Source: Chelonoidis abingdonii (Eukaryota; Chordata; Testudines; Testudinidae). From it: DNA of 64,000 nucleotides. This document shows positions 9,500-21,561 of the stretch, in pieces. The position numbers and the translations under genes are program-made. The notes under the pieces are model-generated. The model worked only from the letters and a program-made list of their open reading frames with translations. It made no database searches and was not told the origin of the DNA. Numbering within the stretch: position 1 is the stretch's first letter; each line of letters opens with the position of its first letter. The stretch spans positions 16,721,566 to 16,785,565 of the forward strand of contig NC_133778.1 of assembly GCF_003597395.2 (NCBI RefSeq), in the 5' to 3' direction.

Positions 9500-10842
9500 A
9501 GCCCGCCCGCCATATACATACTCCTGTCTCTTTCTCTTACTCGCAATACACACATGCGTGCACGCACACTCAATATACACAGACTACATAAAGGTACTAT
9601 CATTTTGAAACGGCAGGAGATTTTCAGTTCCATGCAGTTATAGCTTCATATTTTGGCTTTTCAGGGTGGAGGTGAATTGTCTTTAATATTTTTGTGTATA
9701 TTGTTGAATCCTTTGAGGCCTTATTACATGGTTCTCCATTGTGGGGAACCCTGTTCTCTATTAGGACATATTTCACAAGGGCGTGGGGAGGAAGCAGCTT
9801 CCATTTAAATATGTAACTATATTAAGTTATTTTTAATTCTTTGTTATAGAGAAGACGACAGCTTGTTCATCTTCTCAGGAGAGTGCAGCATTGGGGTTCA
9901 GTAAATTAAGTGTCAGAGCAGAAGATATAGATTTTATTCCAGGTTAAGCCTGTCGCACTTGGACAGGTGGCCCTCACCCACAAAGAGGGTCATTCCAAGC
10001 CAATTGGCGTCCATGAGAGTTTTTCCGTTGACTGCAATGGACAGTGGCTTAGGACCATGAAGCGAAACCAAGCAGGTGATAATGGAGCTTTGTAAGAATG
10101 GTGCTGCACACTCTCTCCCTCTCATTCACACGCATTGCCCCCCTTCCCCTGCCGGTACTTTCAGGTGCCTTACGACTATCATCCTATGCTACAGCTTCTT
10201 CTAGAAACCTGCAAAACTTACCCACTCCATCCTTTCTAATAGGAGTAGGCAGGAACGACAAGCATCATTTCTGTGATTTCTACCCCCTGCCTTCAAACTT
10301 CAGGTGCCCCCAGAAAGTGTCCATTTCCTATTCCTCCATTAGTGTCTGTCTGCTAATGATATCAGCCATCATCTTGATTAGAATGTGTGTGTATTTGGGG
10401 TCAGGACTCAGGAGCTCAATTGGCCCAGTAACTAAAATCTGTTGAGGAAACAGCTCCTTCTCTCCCTCTCCGTCCCCTGATTTTGACTTGGTTGGAGAAT
10501 GTGTGTGTTTAACTGAAATGTTTTGTAAAGGTGTATTATGCCCTTGACCCTACAATGTTGAAGTTAACTGCACTTTTGTCATGGGCTTAATTTTTTATAT
10601 ATTCTTTGCAAGCTGAGATTCTCAGGTAATGACATGATTCCACAAGCTGGAGCTTTAAGAAAAAACACCATGTGTTCTGAGACTCAGTAGAGTCCCCCGA
10701 GTTAGCAACACTGCTCTACACATACATGGTAAGAGACAGGTTGTAAGCCTTTGGGCAGTGCCTACAATCCACAGGAGAGGAAGTGGCAGCAAATCAGGCT
10801 CTATGTAGAGTATCACCCATTATATGCCCAACATTAGCTTGT

Positions 10843-11050
10843 AAGGAAGGATGGTCCAGTGGTGAGTGTGAGAGCCTGTGTGAGTCCTGTGTTCAATTTC
10901 TGCTCCATCACAGGCTTTGTATGTGACCTCGAGCAAGTCACTTAATCTCTCTGTGCCTCAGTTCCCCATCTGTACCATGGGGTTAACAGCACGGCTCTAG
11001 TACCCAGGGCTGATGTGAGGATAAAGACTGGGAGACGCTCAGACACTGCC
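10843..11050 (+). mobile_element. MIR-type SINE, nearly full length, + strand
   Basis: It has the tRNA-like head (gatggtccagtggtgag, then gtgttcaatttctgct), the core (acctcgagcaagtcacttaa, tctgtgcctcagttccccat) and the tail (tgaggataaagactgggaga). This matches the MIR/core-SINE organisation. It is the best SINE copy in the window. Confidence 0.75.
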
Positions 11051-11613
11051 ATGATGCAGACCTAAGATAGCTAGCTCATTCTGAGACTTACTACACTATA
11101 TTTCTGGTGTTTAATTCCCTACATTCGCTGGACTGATATCTGCTGAAACTGTGGGACAGCTCCCCGTCTCTAATAGCTCTCAGCAGTGCTCACAATCTTG
11201 CCTCTGGTTAAAAAATTGTTCTTACATGTAAGCTTAATCCCCCACCTCCACTGCTCCACCTCCCAGAATGTATGTAATTAATCTGTGACATCTTAGAGGA
11301 AACAGCAGATAGAACTAACTTGACCTAAATTTCGCTGAGAGGTAGAGGTATAAAGGAAGGTGGTGAATAGGAAACTTATGTCAGACCCCGAAAGAAAACA
11401 ATCTATTGATCTTTCAACGTGATGTGGCATTTAAAGTTTTTGATTGGGATGGGTGCTTACTTTCCCCTTTTCTGTAAATCTGAGGTACCCCCTTCTAATC
11501 CAGAACAGTTCCACACCTCGACACTCTTGTATGCAGTTGTCTGTGCACTGCATACATTGCTTTAGAGAGAGCCATAAGGACACATAGGGCATTCTCTAAA
11601 ACATGCAAAAAGA

Positions 11614-11690
11614 TAAAGGATATAATTTTCAAAAGCGCTTAAGTCACTAAGTCTCATTGAAAGTCAACAGTAATTAAGCACCTAAATGCC
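11614..11690. repeat. Fold-back-family fragment (TTTTCAAAAG type)
   Basis: aattttcaaaagcgcttaag to aagcacctaaatgcc with core tcattgaaagtcaac. It resembles the repeats at 40738-40889 and 38388-38479, whose ends are ttttcaaaag and its complement. Confidence 0.4.
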
Positions 11691-11739
11691 AACATCATTT
11701 AAAAAAAAAATAGGACTTCGGGTAAATACGTAAATCACC

Positions 11740-11890
11740 GGAGTCAGAGATTCCAAGGCCAGAATGGACCACTGTGATCACCTAATCTGCCCTCCTGTCT
11801 AACACAGGCCACAGAACTTCCCTGAAATAATTCCTGTTTGAACTAGAGCTTCCCTCTTAGAAAAACAACCAATCTTGATGTAGAAATTCC
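11740..11890 (+). mobile_element. CR1-like LINE 3' fragment
   Basis: agattccaaggccagaatgg, ccactgtgatcacctaatct, taacacaggccacagaactt and agaaaaacaaccaatcttga are landmarks of a common sauropsid LINE 3' region. No coding capacity remains. Assignment to CR1 rather than a related LINE is from memory and not certain. Confidence 0.5.
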
Positions 11891-11983
11891 ATGCTTTGAA
11901 GAGTTTAAAGCTCCAATCCCATAGCTGAATCACCAAAGCTTTGGGCAGCTGTGGATCCAACTGAAGAACTGGGGCCTAAAGAT

Positions 11984-12004
11984 TATATATAGATAGATAG
12001 ATAT
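11984..12004 (+). repeat. (GATA)n short microsatellite
   Basis: tatatagatagatagatata carries about four GATA units. Length polymorphism is expected; no function is proposed. Confidence 0.7.
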
Positions 12005-12387
12005 ACAGGGGAACAGTTCCGACACTAAAACGAATTGAAGAGCAGTTGCAGAGCATAGGAAGGCATTGTGGAGAAAATGGATTTTCAGGAGGGATCTGAA
12101 GGAAAAGGACATTGGCGCACAGAAAATTGGTCCAATAACTATCCAGATTTATAAATTATTCTCTTGTGTACAAGTATCTCAGGGTCAGCGTCAAAGGGGC
12201 AATGCCATCAAGTCTGTTTGGCCACAAATTTAGACTTTGCAGATAAGTATAGCTCTTTACAAAGCCTACTATCAAAAGAAATATTTCCAAGGGAAGCAGA
12301 ATTTTAAAAGGAAAAAACAAAACAAAGAACCCAGCCCAGCTGCTGTTTTGGCAGGGCCAACACTACTGTGTTCCAGCGCTGTTAACT

Positions 12388-12422
12388 GAAAGTGAAAGTG
12401 ACTAGTAACGAAAGTGAAAGTG
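12388..12422 (+). promoter_or_regulatory. Duplicated IRF/ISRE-type motif
   Basis: GAAAGTGAAAGTG occurs exactly at 12388-12400 and again at 12410-12422, 22 bp apart (about two helical turns), separated by actagtaac. Each is a perfect direct repeat of the IRF half-site GAAANN and matches the positive regulatory type of interferon-stimulated element. It may be a lineage-specific enhancer or a small local duplication. Binding is inferred. Confidence 0.45.
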
Positions 12423-14292
12423 CCTTGGTTGCTTTTGATTGCCCTGCTGGGAGAAATGCAAGGCGCATGACAAGTAAATTAGATTTTCAAAAATGCTTTT
12501 GCTCCTGATGAGCTAATGCGCTGTTAGTCGTTTGGTTTTAATAATGTGACATTTAAATGGCTAGCATCCCTCTCCAAGTGTAAGCAACCACTTGGAGCCC
12601 TGCTCTTTTGGGCTCCCTGGCCCTTCCAGGTTCTGCAGTTCACTGATCGTTCTTCAACCCCACCCTAGATAGCCAGGAATCAACTCCCCATCAGATTTTC
12701 TTCTGCTGGTGGGAATGAAGAGAGAGGCTGCTGATTGTCTCACTTGACTCCCTACCCCTTTTCCTGGAAGCTTGGGCCCGTTGTCTGTTGCCCCGTGAAG
12801 TGTAAGGCTTGCTCTGCATGAGGCTTCTGCTTTCATGCCAGTTCCTTATTGTCCCTAACTTAGGAACCTGCTGTCCCTGAATGGTTTGAGGTTACTTAGA
12901 ACCTTTACGCTCATTCCTCTTTCAACTGTACACGGGGAGATGAAAAGCTCCATGTTTTTGTTCGTCTCCTGCAATTGCACGGTGGTTTTACCAATGCATT
13001 GGCCAAAGCATAGCCTACTCTACAAGGCTTAATTCAGCCAATGAACTGGTTGAAACTTTTTTGTAGCCATATATTGCCTTCCTTGTCAGGCTGGAAAACG
13101 CACAGTGCTCTACAAAACCATCCCCCTCAACTGGAGCTACTAAGAGCTGCCATGTGAGTAAGGAAGTATGAAAAAGGGTGGTTGGGGGTGAGGGAAGGAA
13201 GATGAGCTGGTGCTTCATATGGAAAGCATCAGACCAGAAACTGCTTTGTCTCTGACATGTTATCAGTGAAGAGGCTGCCTTCACTGTCTACTGGAATTCC
13301 TATGTAGTGCCTGTTTGGCGAAACCTTTTGCATTGTTGTGTGGATTGGATGGGTGGAAAGGTGTGGTGTGAGTGGCTTTTATTCTCTTTTTGTGCATTTG
13401 AAAACGAGTAATTGGGGAAGCAAAGTGCAGTGAATAAGATTGAATAAGATTGCTTCAGGGGGTATAAAAACTGAGCAAGATTGGTTACACCACCGTCCCT
13501 GCCTAGGGCCTGGAAGAGATTAATACCAGGTCTGATAATTCTATACCCCTCTACTTTTCCAGAAACTTACCTCCCACTTCAATACTGTATCACATGTCAG
13601 GGCCCCACAAAATCATGAGATTAAAAATGGGAGGTTCTTCTGGTTCTGAACCCTTTGCGTGTAACTAGGTCATGTTTGCAGGCTTTTCTGCACAGCCATG
13701 AAAGCTAGAATTGTATTCATTTCTTAGAAACATGAAAGCTGAGATCCTCACATAACCACATACCTCTAAGAGCTGGCATTTTAAGGGAAATATCATATAT
13801 TGTGAGATTGTCAAGAAAATTGCCAGAGTTGGCAATACTGCATGTTTGCTCAGTATGAGAGCAATGAGGCAGCAATGCAGCTTAGAGGTTGCCTGTGTCT
13901 CGGGGTAGGGAGAAGAGAGATGGATGGATATGGGGTTAGTATGACGATGTATATGCTGACTGAAATAGCTTATAAAAGCCCTTTTAATGGCTTCTGTGGC
14001 TGGGAGCTTTGGGATAAGTGGATGTCACATGGTTCTGTACAAACTAAATCTAAAGAAGAATCTACCTACTTTCCTGTGAAAAATAGGGCATATGGGAAAG
14101 TCCTATAGAATAGCAAGTGACAAGCTGCTGAATTTAAGTGAGTAAACCATGCTGCCGAATTTAAGTGTCTCATTCTTTCTCTAGAAGTTTTTTTTAAAAG
14201 ATGATCACTCTATAGGCTTTTCGAGTAATATCTATAGAACCCTACAGGTTTCACCTCTGTGTCGTTCTGTGGGATCTTTCCATACAGAGAAA

Positions 14293-14557
14293 GGCCTGGT
14301 CTACACGGGGGGGGGGGGGGGCGGGGGGGAAACCTATCTAGCTGAAGTTGATGTATTTAGATCTACTTACCACAGTGTCTTCACTGTGGTAAGTTGATGG
14401 CTGACGCTCCCCATTGACTCTGCCTGTGCTTCTCACTCTTGTGGAGTACCGGAGAGCGCTCGACAGTCGATTTATCGCGTCTAGACTAGATGTGATAAAT
14501 CGACCCCCACTAGATCAATCACTTCTCATCAGTCCAGCGTGTAATGTAGACATGGCC
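14293..14557. mobile_element. Non-autonomous DNA element (GGCC..GTCTACAC ends)
   Basis: The left end ggcctggtctacac pairs with the right end (complement ggccatgtctacat, 11 of 14). Inside are two hairpins: taccacagtg/cactgtggta near 14370-14393, and gatttatcgcgtc pairing with gatgtgataaatc near 14470-14503. A 15-base G run (14307-14321) follows the left end. This is a familiar palindrome-rich element type in turtle DNA. A clear target duplication was not found. Confidence 0.65.
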
Positions 14558-14567
14558 TCAGTCACTT

Positions 14568-14730
14568 AGGTACTGATCCTGTACAAAGTTAATGGGAGCT
14601 TTGCCATTGACCTCAGTGAATGTATGATCAGCCCCTTTGGTCCCAGTTCAGTAAAACACTTAAACATATGCTTAACTTCACTGACTTCAGTGGGTATTAA
14701 AGCATGTGCTTAAGTGCTTTCCTGAATAGA
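14568..14730. repeat. Two adjacent fold-back repeats
   Basis: 14568-14636 (tgatcctgtacaaagttaat to tgatcagccc) has core attgacctcagtga. 14643-14730 has cagttcagtaaaacacttaa and, inverted, cttaagtgctttcctgaata around ctgacttcagtggg. The second type recurs near 62967-63074 (cttaagcacatacttcag). Confidence 0.5.
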
Positions 14731-16028
14731 GATGTTTCCCTGAGTTGGAGCCCTAGGAATTATGATACTTCCAGGTTAAAGAATTCTGTCCACAGAGCCA
14801 TGTGAGGAAGCTATGCTAATTGCCTCAAATTCCATTTGGGCTATTCTACAGCAATGCTCTCTAGTCCTCCTTTGGCTAGGATGACATTCTCTATGTTTAT
14901 TCAGCCCTGATTTTCCACTTTCACGAGACAGCTTTATGGTTTCAAAGAGTGACTCCTGTATTGATCTTTCTTGAAAGATAGCAGATAGGTTTTAGGGTAC
15001 CCTGATTAAATATTCTGTGTTAGATGTGCGGGCTTGCAGTAAGTGTTTTGAGAAAGAGCAGAGAAATCAAAATGCCAAGCTGAATCCTGAAGTGAGGAGT
15101 TCTCCACTCCAAATTTATAGTCTCTAGGTACTGAAGGAAAAGCAAAGGGTGCTTGCTGATCTACATAAAATGGTATTTTAAATATTTTTTCCTACTACTT
15201 TTAAAGATAAGACTTTTGAGGGAGAATGACGGGAAGATGGGCTGAGGTATTCATCTTGAAAAACCTCAAAGGTCCATTGTTTTCATAAAGGGCTGAACCA
15301 CCCACCCATTTTCTGAAAGCAGGAGCCATTTTTAAGTTGTCTCCAGTTGGGTATTAACAAAAATCACTAATGTCTTTGGAAAACCACAGTCATAATATTT
15401 AGGAGCTGACTGAGTGTGGAAAGCCCATTGCAGCATTAGACACAGAAATTATTGATAACTTCATGGCAAAATGTTGCTGCCTGAGCTTCTTGTCCAGTCA
15501 TCCTCAACCTTGATTTGCAGGGATCCTCAACTCAAACTCCATTTACCTTTTCAGATAATCTGTATTTTCTCCTGAATCAATCTAGAGTGTAAATCTTGCT
15601 AGTTACGCAGATGGGACCATTAAACTGAATGTATATTCATCTTTACACGTGGCTTTTGACTACAGTGGCCCAAGGTGCAGGCTGAATGCCAGGAAGCTAA
15701 ATTATCCATTGAGTTACCTAACCTCCCTACTGTAATCTTGTAAACTATTCTACTGTGGTTTAGCAGGAGAGTACATCTTGTAGTAAAACCCCATTTTTTG
15801 CTATTCTTGAAAGTACATGATTAGTGTTGAGACCATATCCTTCTTTCATGTCCACTGCCCCCATTGGGACATTTCATCTTAGTGTCTTGAACGCTGCTTT
15901 CAAGAGTGAGTAGGACATTTGTCATTTGGAAACCCTCAACTTTGGGACACTCTCTTTTGCTGACTCTCCATCTTCATCTGGTGAGCTCCGCCCCAATTGC
16001 ATATCCTTTTGTTCCTTCAGTTTCAGTT

Positions 16029-16347
16029 TGTAGTCCATGTAGACAAACTCTTAGCTGAGGATCTGACTGAGTCAGACAGACAAAACCCCAATGCAGAGTT
16101 TCAGTTTGTTCAACATTTTAGGCCAAAAGAGACTTTAATAAAGGGTGGCACATTTTCATCTCTTTTTGCCTTCCATATATTTGAGGGGAAAGTAGTCTCA
16201 TGCAGTCAAGAGACCTTGGGCTGGTCAGTTATGCATCATTTCCCCCCCTCTACATAACATGAGAATAGTAATACCTGCTCTGCGTTGGGGTTTTGTCTGT
16301 CTGACTTAGTCAGATCCTGAACTACGAACTAGTCTACATGGACTACA
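16029..16347. repeat. Fold-back element with 70-bp inverted arms
   Basis: The arm at 16029-16098 (starting TGTAGTCCATGTAGAC) is the reverse complement of 16278-16347 at 62 of 70 positions with no gaps. Six of the eight mismatches fall in one 14-bp patch. The loop is 179 bp with no recognisable gene. It may be a fold-back transposon or two opposed copies of one repeat. Flanking target duplications are not evident. Confidence 0.75.
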
Positions 16348-16442
16348 AGGGTGTCACTTCTAACACCAACGTGCTGCGGGCGAGCTGGCCCTTGTAGACC
16401 AGGCTCATTGCTGCCCCACATAGACAAACCCTGATAGACGGT

Positions 16443-16502
16443 TGTGGCTCTACATCAATTTCCATGGGCCTTGGCTGATTTACATTAGTTGAGGATCTGG
16501 CC
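16443..16502. repeat. Fold-back-family fragment
   Basis: tggctctacatcaatttcca to ttagttgaggatctggcct. It has the family's right end (gatttacattag, gaggatctggcc) and a degraded left half. Confidence 0.4.
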
Positions 16503-17433
16503 TGACATCTGTCAAGTCATTTGAGACCTCTGTGCAGAAGGTTCTACAGAAAAGCAAGGTATGTATAATTAATCACAGCACAACAACTAGGTGCTTTCAT
16601 TCTATACGCTATACAAGACACGGAGTAAACAAAAACAGGGCAAAAATAATATGCCCATTTTAATGATTGTTGATAAAGAATAAAGCAGTTCCTGGTCTTC
16701 CATAAGTATTATTTCCAGTGGCATTTTGGAAGGAAATAGAGAATGCGAGAATAACCTAACACTGTCCGTTGACCTTTAAGTCACAGCTGACTGTTTTGGC
16801 TTATTTCTAGTGAGTATGGCCTTAGGAATTCTATAAACATCATCCGCACCCTTTTAGGTAACAAATAATGGGAAGAAATACATACAAGCAAGTAATTTTC
16901 TTTCCAGGAAAAAGTGGTAGCTCTTCTTCCTGTGATGAAAATATGGGAGGGATGGGGCAGCGTATGCACAGCATAACCACGTCCTTCTCCCACTTTGGAA
17001 GGGTGGGGAGCTATCTGGGGTGTACGTTGCGTCCTTTCTGAAAGGGATACATTTTTTATGCAATCAAAAAACAAAACCAACCCCAAACTGCAGAACTCGT
17101 TTCCTCTCGCCCTCTATGCCCTTCTAATCGGTGCTTCCTTTCTCCACATCACCCAGTTCCTTCCCCGGTGGGGTTTCAACTTTATATAAACCTGGACCCC
17201 TGTCCAGATGCAGCCAGGTAGCATAACAATATGATAACAAATGACATAGCTATAAAACCATAACCCTTTCCTTGTCTGTGTGGGGTACACACCTCATCAT
17301 GGGCCTTCCTGCAATTCTCCAGCAGGATATGCAGGATAGTAGGTGAGTCAGGCCCACTTAGAGGCACCTCTGCACTGCGAGCGTGGTGCAAAGGGGCCTT
17401 AGTGTAAATGAGAATCAGGATTTGGATTCATTC

Positions 17434-18474
17434 CAGAGTGGATAAAAATCAATTTTTTCTTTTTAAACAACTTAAAAAAAAATTGGATTTTTTTAAAATG
17501 CATCCAGCAATCATCCCTCCATAATGCCAGTTATAATAAATCTTCAGAGCTAAGGGTGACCCATTCAAGAAATATATTTGCTGATGATGTTTTAAAGAAA
17601 GTTACACCAGTGAACTGGTGGAAGTCACTTAAGCACTTGGATTCAGAGACCGTTGAAGTGATCATCTCACTTTTAACAGCAGTAGATTCTTCTGCTAGTG
17701 TAGGAAGAATATTTTCTTCCTTTGGACTAATTCATTCCAAATTGAGAAATGGTTTGGGACCTGAAAAAGCAGGACAGCTTGTTTTTCTTTTCCAGATTAT
17801 GAACAAACAGGAAAATGAGGGTGAAGATGACTGAGTTAGCTGCAGAAGCCAATATTTTAAATTTCTTATGTTGACCTGGCTGACAGTCGATTTAATTTGT
17901 TTGTTTTTTTAAATATTTCATTTAACTATTTTAGTTAAAAAAAATTAACAAAAACAAACCTGATTTAAAAAAAACTTGAATGTTTAACTAAATTCAAAAA
18001 TTCATATGCTTGTTTTGTTTAAATATTATGCGTTTGCTGTTGAAGAAAAAAATCCAGAATACATAATGTTGTTGTTTAGTTAAATAAAACAATGTAAATG
18101 TCTGTCTGGTGATGTTCTCCTCCTAATACAGCATGGCAAGAAAATCCTCCAAATATTAATGATTAACCTGTTGAACTGGAGATATTTATGAAGTCATTGG
18201 GAGGTGAACTATCTGCTTCAATTACCTTTGGTCAATGAAATAACCAAACAATCATTCATTTCCTGATATAGATTAAAATAATCTGAAAAGTTTTCAAAAT
18301 AAATCACTTTAAAAAGGTATAGTGTGTACTTTCTAAAAATGAAACCTACATCTATCTCTGAGCTGTGAAGAATATGTATTACGGTTATAACAACGAACAA
18401 GAATGCACTTTTATGTAGAAATCCATGATTAAATCGAGTCTTCCTGACTAGTGATTTAAATCAAATCCACCCTG
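17434..18474 (+). mobile_element. hAT-superfamily DNA transposon relic (1,041 bp)
   Basis: The ends are cagagtggataaaaatcaat and, inverted, cagggtggatttgatttaaa. They are flanked by an 8-bp target duplication, attcattc (17426-17433) against atttattc (18475-18482), seven of eight matching. The interior has long A/T runs and one open stretch (17556-17834) coding the transposase C-terminal dimerisation region. The N-terminal and catalytic parts are missing, so this is an internally deleted copy. hAT elements make 8-bp duplications, which agrees. Confidence 0.85.
17556..17834 (+). pseudogene. hAT transposase C-terminal (hATC) remnant
   Basis: An open stretch of 92 codons with no ATG at its upstream end. 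Residues about 22-85 carry WWKSLKHLD, a Ser-rich turn (DSSASVGRIFSSFGLIHSKL) and RNGLGPEKAGQLVFL, the conserved hATC dimerisation helix arrangement. The usual ER-FS pair reads GRIFS here. A normal hAT transposase has several hundred residues before this; none remain. It cannot act as a transposase. Domesticated hAT-derived proteins keep this domain, but nothing here suggests domestication. Confidence 0.8.
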
Positions 18475-18648
18475 ATTTATTCTCAGAAGATGAGAATGTT
18501 TATAAAATCAGGGTCAAGAGAGTACATTGTATATAGCATCTGGAGTGGCTCTAGAAGAAAACCTTTTAAGGAAAGCCCGCGTTTATACACAATGGGTTTT
18601 GGATGAAATCCTAATTCTTTACAGTCAATAGAGAATCTTGCCATTGAT

Positions 18649-18869
18649 CACAAAAACAACAAGGAGTCCAGTGGCACCTTAAAGGCTAACAGATTTATTT
18701 GGGCATCAGCTTTTGTGGGTAAAAAACCTCACTTCTTCAGATGCATGGAGTAAAAATTACCGATGCAGGCTTTATATAATGACACATGAGAAGGGAGTTA
18801 CCTCACAAGTGGAGAACCACTCCTTGTTGTTTTTGTGGATACAGACTAACACGGCTACTCCGATATTTG
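18649..18869. mobile_element. Interspersed repeat with GGAGTCC inverted ends
   Basis: cacaaaaacaacaaggagt (18649-18667) and its exact complement (18819-18837, 19 of 19) bracket the body. The body contains ggcaccttaaaggctaacag and cctcacttcttcagatgcat. The right side continues with gatacagactaacacggcta. This is a common turtle/crocodilian repeat; I do not assign a family. Confidence 0.65.
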
Positions 18870-19411
18870 ACGTCGTTGATCACAGTGAGTTTTGGATCAG
18901 GCCCAAGGCCCTCTTCTGCCTATGATGAGAGTTTGGCCCAGACGATCAGTAAATATCTGGAAAAGGCGAGAGTTCAGTCTGAGAATCTACCTGGCTGATT
19001 CTGAAGGCAAATGAGCTGGGAGCATGCAATGTGAAGGCCATATTGTCCACTGCCTTCAGCCAATGATAGGGAACAGCATACCCGGTCATAGGTCATGTGT
19101 GGCAGGGCTGCAGAATTGGGCCCATAAACAGTGGTGCACATGTATAATTTTTTTATTCAGATCATAGAAATTGAACTGGAAAATCCCCATTACAATCATT
19201 TAGTCTTTCTGCCAATGTGCCATTCCTTAGTGTACACGGACAATACTTCATCCGGTCTAATAGACATCATTGTTACAGGCTGAATATCAGAAAAGACTAC
19301 TTCCATTTCCTTAATTGAATCAAATTTCTCCTATTTATATTTCCTTTTACTGCTCTAAATAATGCCACTGCCTCCTTGCAGTTCAGACCATTCAAACGGA
19401 TCTAGATTGTT

Positions 19412-19681
19412 CTCAGTGGTACCAGATGACAGAACAAGGAATAATAGTCTCAAGTTGCAGTGGGGGAGGTTTAGGTTGTATATTAGGAAAAACTTTTTCA
19501 CTGGGAGGGTGGTGAAGCACTGGAATGGGTAACCTAGGGAGGTGGTGGAATCTCATTCTTTGGAGGTTTTTAAGGTCAGGCTTGACGAAGCCCGGCTGGG
19601 GTAATTTAGTTGGGGATTGGTCTGCAGGGGGTTGGACTAGATGATCTCCTGAGGTCCCTTCCAACCCTGATATTCTATGAA
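19412..19681 (+). mobile_element. CR1 LINE, 5'-truncated 3' end
   Basis: It encodes remnants of the CR1 reverse-transcriptase C-terminus (gtgaagcactggaatgggta for the HWN motif, then tttttaaggtcaggcttgac). It ends with the CR1 3' UTR signature: tggactagatgatctcct, gaggtcccttccaaccctga and a tattctatga tail. It shares this organisation with 41640-42111. Reading frames are broken. Antisense open frames over it are artefacts. Confidence 0.85.
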
Positions 19682-21181
19682 ATCTTTATAGACTTATGTC
19701 TCCATTCTATTAGCTGTTGCTATACATAAATTAGCTCTCAGAGACCATCCTCTTGTTAAAGGAGTGTGCAGCTCCTAGCACCATTGGGACCCTGATCCCT
19801 GACGGTGAAGCAGCTGTTTCAATACAAAGAATAAAGTGTTCTCCTCAGCTTCCTAATAATTCCTGTTGTACTTCTCTGGGCTCCTGCAATTTGCCTATAT
19901 ACCTATCTTGTATTGCGGTTCACAGAAGTGAATCTAATATTTCTAGGTGACGTTGTCCTAGAGATGGATCCCCTCCATAACATGTGTATGAGAATGCATC
20001 CCAAAAATTAAACTGGCCTTTTGATTGCCATCGTCCATTGTAATATCACGTCTTTTCAGTTTTTAGGTCCCTTTCAGCATCTGACTGGCTCTCTCCTTCC
20101 CCTTGAGTATGTGTGGCTCAGATTCGCCGAGTCTCCTAGATGTATTAGTCTACATTTTTCATAATTGAATCTCACCTACTTATTTTCTGCTCATGTCTCT
20201 GCTCGCTCTGTGGGTCCCTTTCTATAATCCCTTCACTGGCATCATTTAAAGACAACACTTCCTTTTAAGATATTTTTCTTTGCTTTCTTTGTTTTCAAAG
20301 AGAGCTTTATATTACCTTCCTTGGGTTTTTAATTTGTGTTGAGTATCAGACTCACACCTGTTCTCTGTTTATTTCTTGTTAAATTTAGCGATGTGGACTA
20401 AAGTAACTGAATTTTTTTTAAATGTCAATTGTTTCCCTCCCACCCCCGCTCCTTTAAGACAGAAAAGATCATAAGGAGAGCAAAGTCAAATCCAGTACAG
20501 ATGATATCTCTTGTAACGTCCTCACCAATAGCCAGTTCTGAATGCTGACCACTGATGGCAGGTAGTGGAAAATCTCAGGGCCCAAAAATGTGACTTGTGT
20601 CTGGTTGACAGTCACAGTGTGTAGAGGAGCAGGGTTCCTGGTGCTAGAATTTTTGTTCCTTCCCTACCAACATCAGCAAGTTGACACTGGACCTACCCCA
20701 CTGTTTTGCATGTTTATGTTTGGCCTTTTTGACAGGTACAATATATATATTTAAACTAGACCATTGAGTAGGAACCTGCATCTCCCTGCCAGGATTGAGC
20801 GAATCTGCTTTTTTACTTTATCTAGAGGGTGGAGGTGGGGGTGCAGTTTTTAATTCTGCTGAAGTGCCCTCCTAGCTGACCAGAGGGCAGAGGAGAGATA
20901 CCAGTAAAAAGATGATAGCTGAAGGCTGGGATTGCCAGAAAATCCAGACCCAGGAGTTGAAGATGTTGTATGACCTTTGCCTGAATATTAAACCTCCAGA
21001 GTCCTAGACCAGCAAGGCCCCAGGAAAGCATTGGGCAACTGTTGTTTCCGAGAGTGCTGCTCCTGAGTGGATTACTAAAGGCTCCCCTGCATGGCACTGC
21101 TAAGCCTAAAATACTGTAAAATGCAAACAGAATACTATAAAGACTATGCTTTGGATGTCATTGCCAGGGAGGCACTATGGA

Positions 21182-21236
21182 CCTGATCCACAGGCTGCTG
21201 AAGTCAGTGGAAATCATAGGCTTTGGATCAGGCCTG
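21182..21236. repeat. Fold-back-family copy
   Basis: cctgatccacaggctgctga to tttggatcaggcctga, with ggcctgatcc-type ends in inverted orientation and core aagtcagtgga. Confidence 0.5.
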
Positions 21237-21561
21237 ACAGAGATGAGACTAATCCTGATCCAGCAGCCCTAAGGAAACGTCTGAGTCTGCTGACAGCATA
21301 AAGTGCCAGACGTTTTGAGCTTTCAGCCACTCTTTGTTGAGGCTGGCTACTAACTGCAGGCAGTAGAATCTCCTGACACACTAGTCTGTTTGTTTCTCTT
21401 GTGAGGATTTTGGGCTGGTTGCTATGGAGGCTTGCAAAAAAGACTTCTCTGTTTTTAGGAAGACACGTAGCATCAGTCTGTCCTGTGTGAGGTGCAACCA
21501 GATAACACAGGGTTTGGCATCTTATGCTTGTAACAAAGCAGCTGGACCTCACCTGGAAAAT

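Noticed and set aside
9346..9633. Open frames of 70-95 codons rich in Ile/Tyr/His/Thr
   Set aside because: Translations of dinucleotide microsatellites.
19413..19664. 83-codon open frame on the - strand
   Set aside because: Antisense of a CR1 LINE 3' end.
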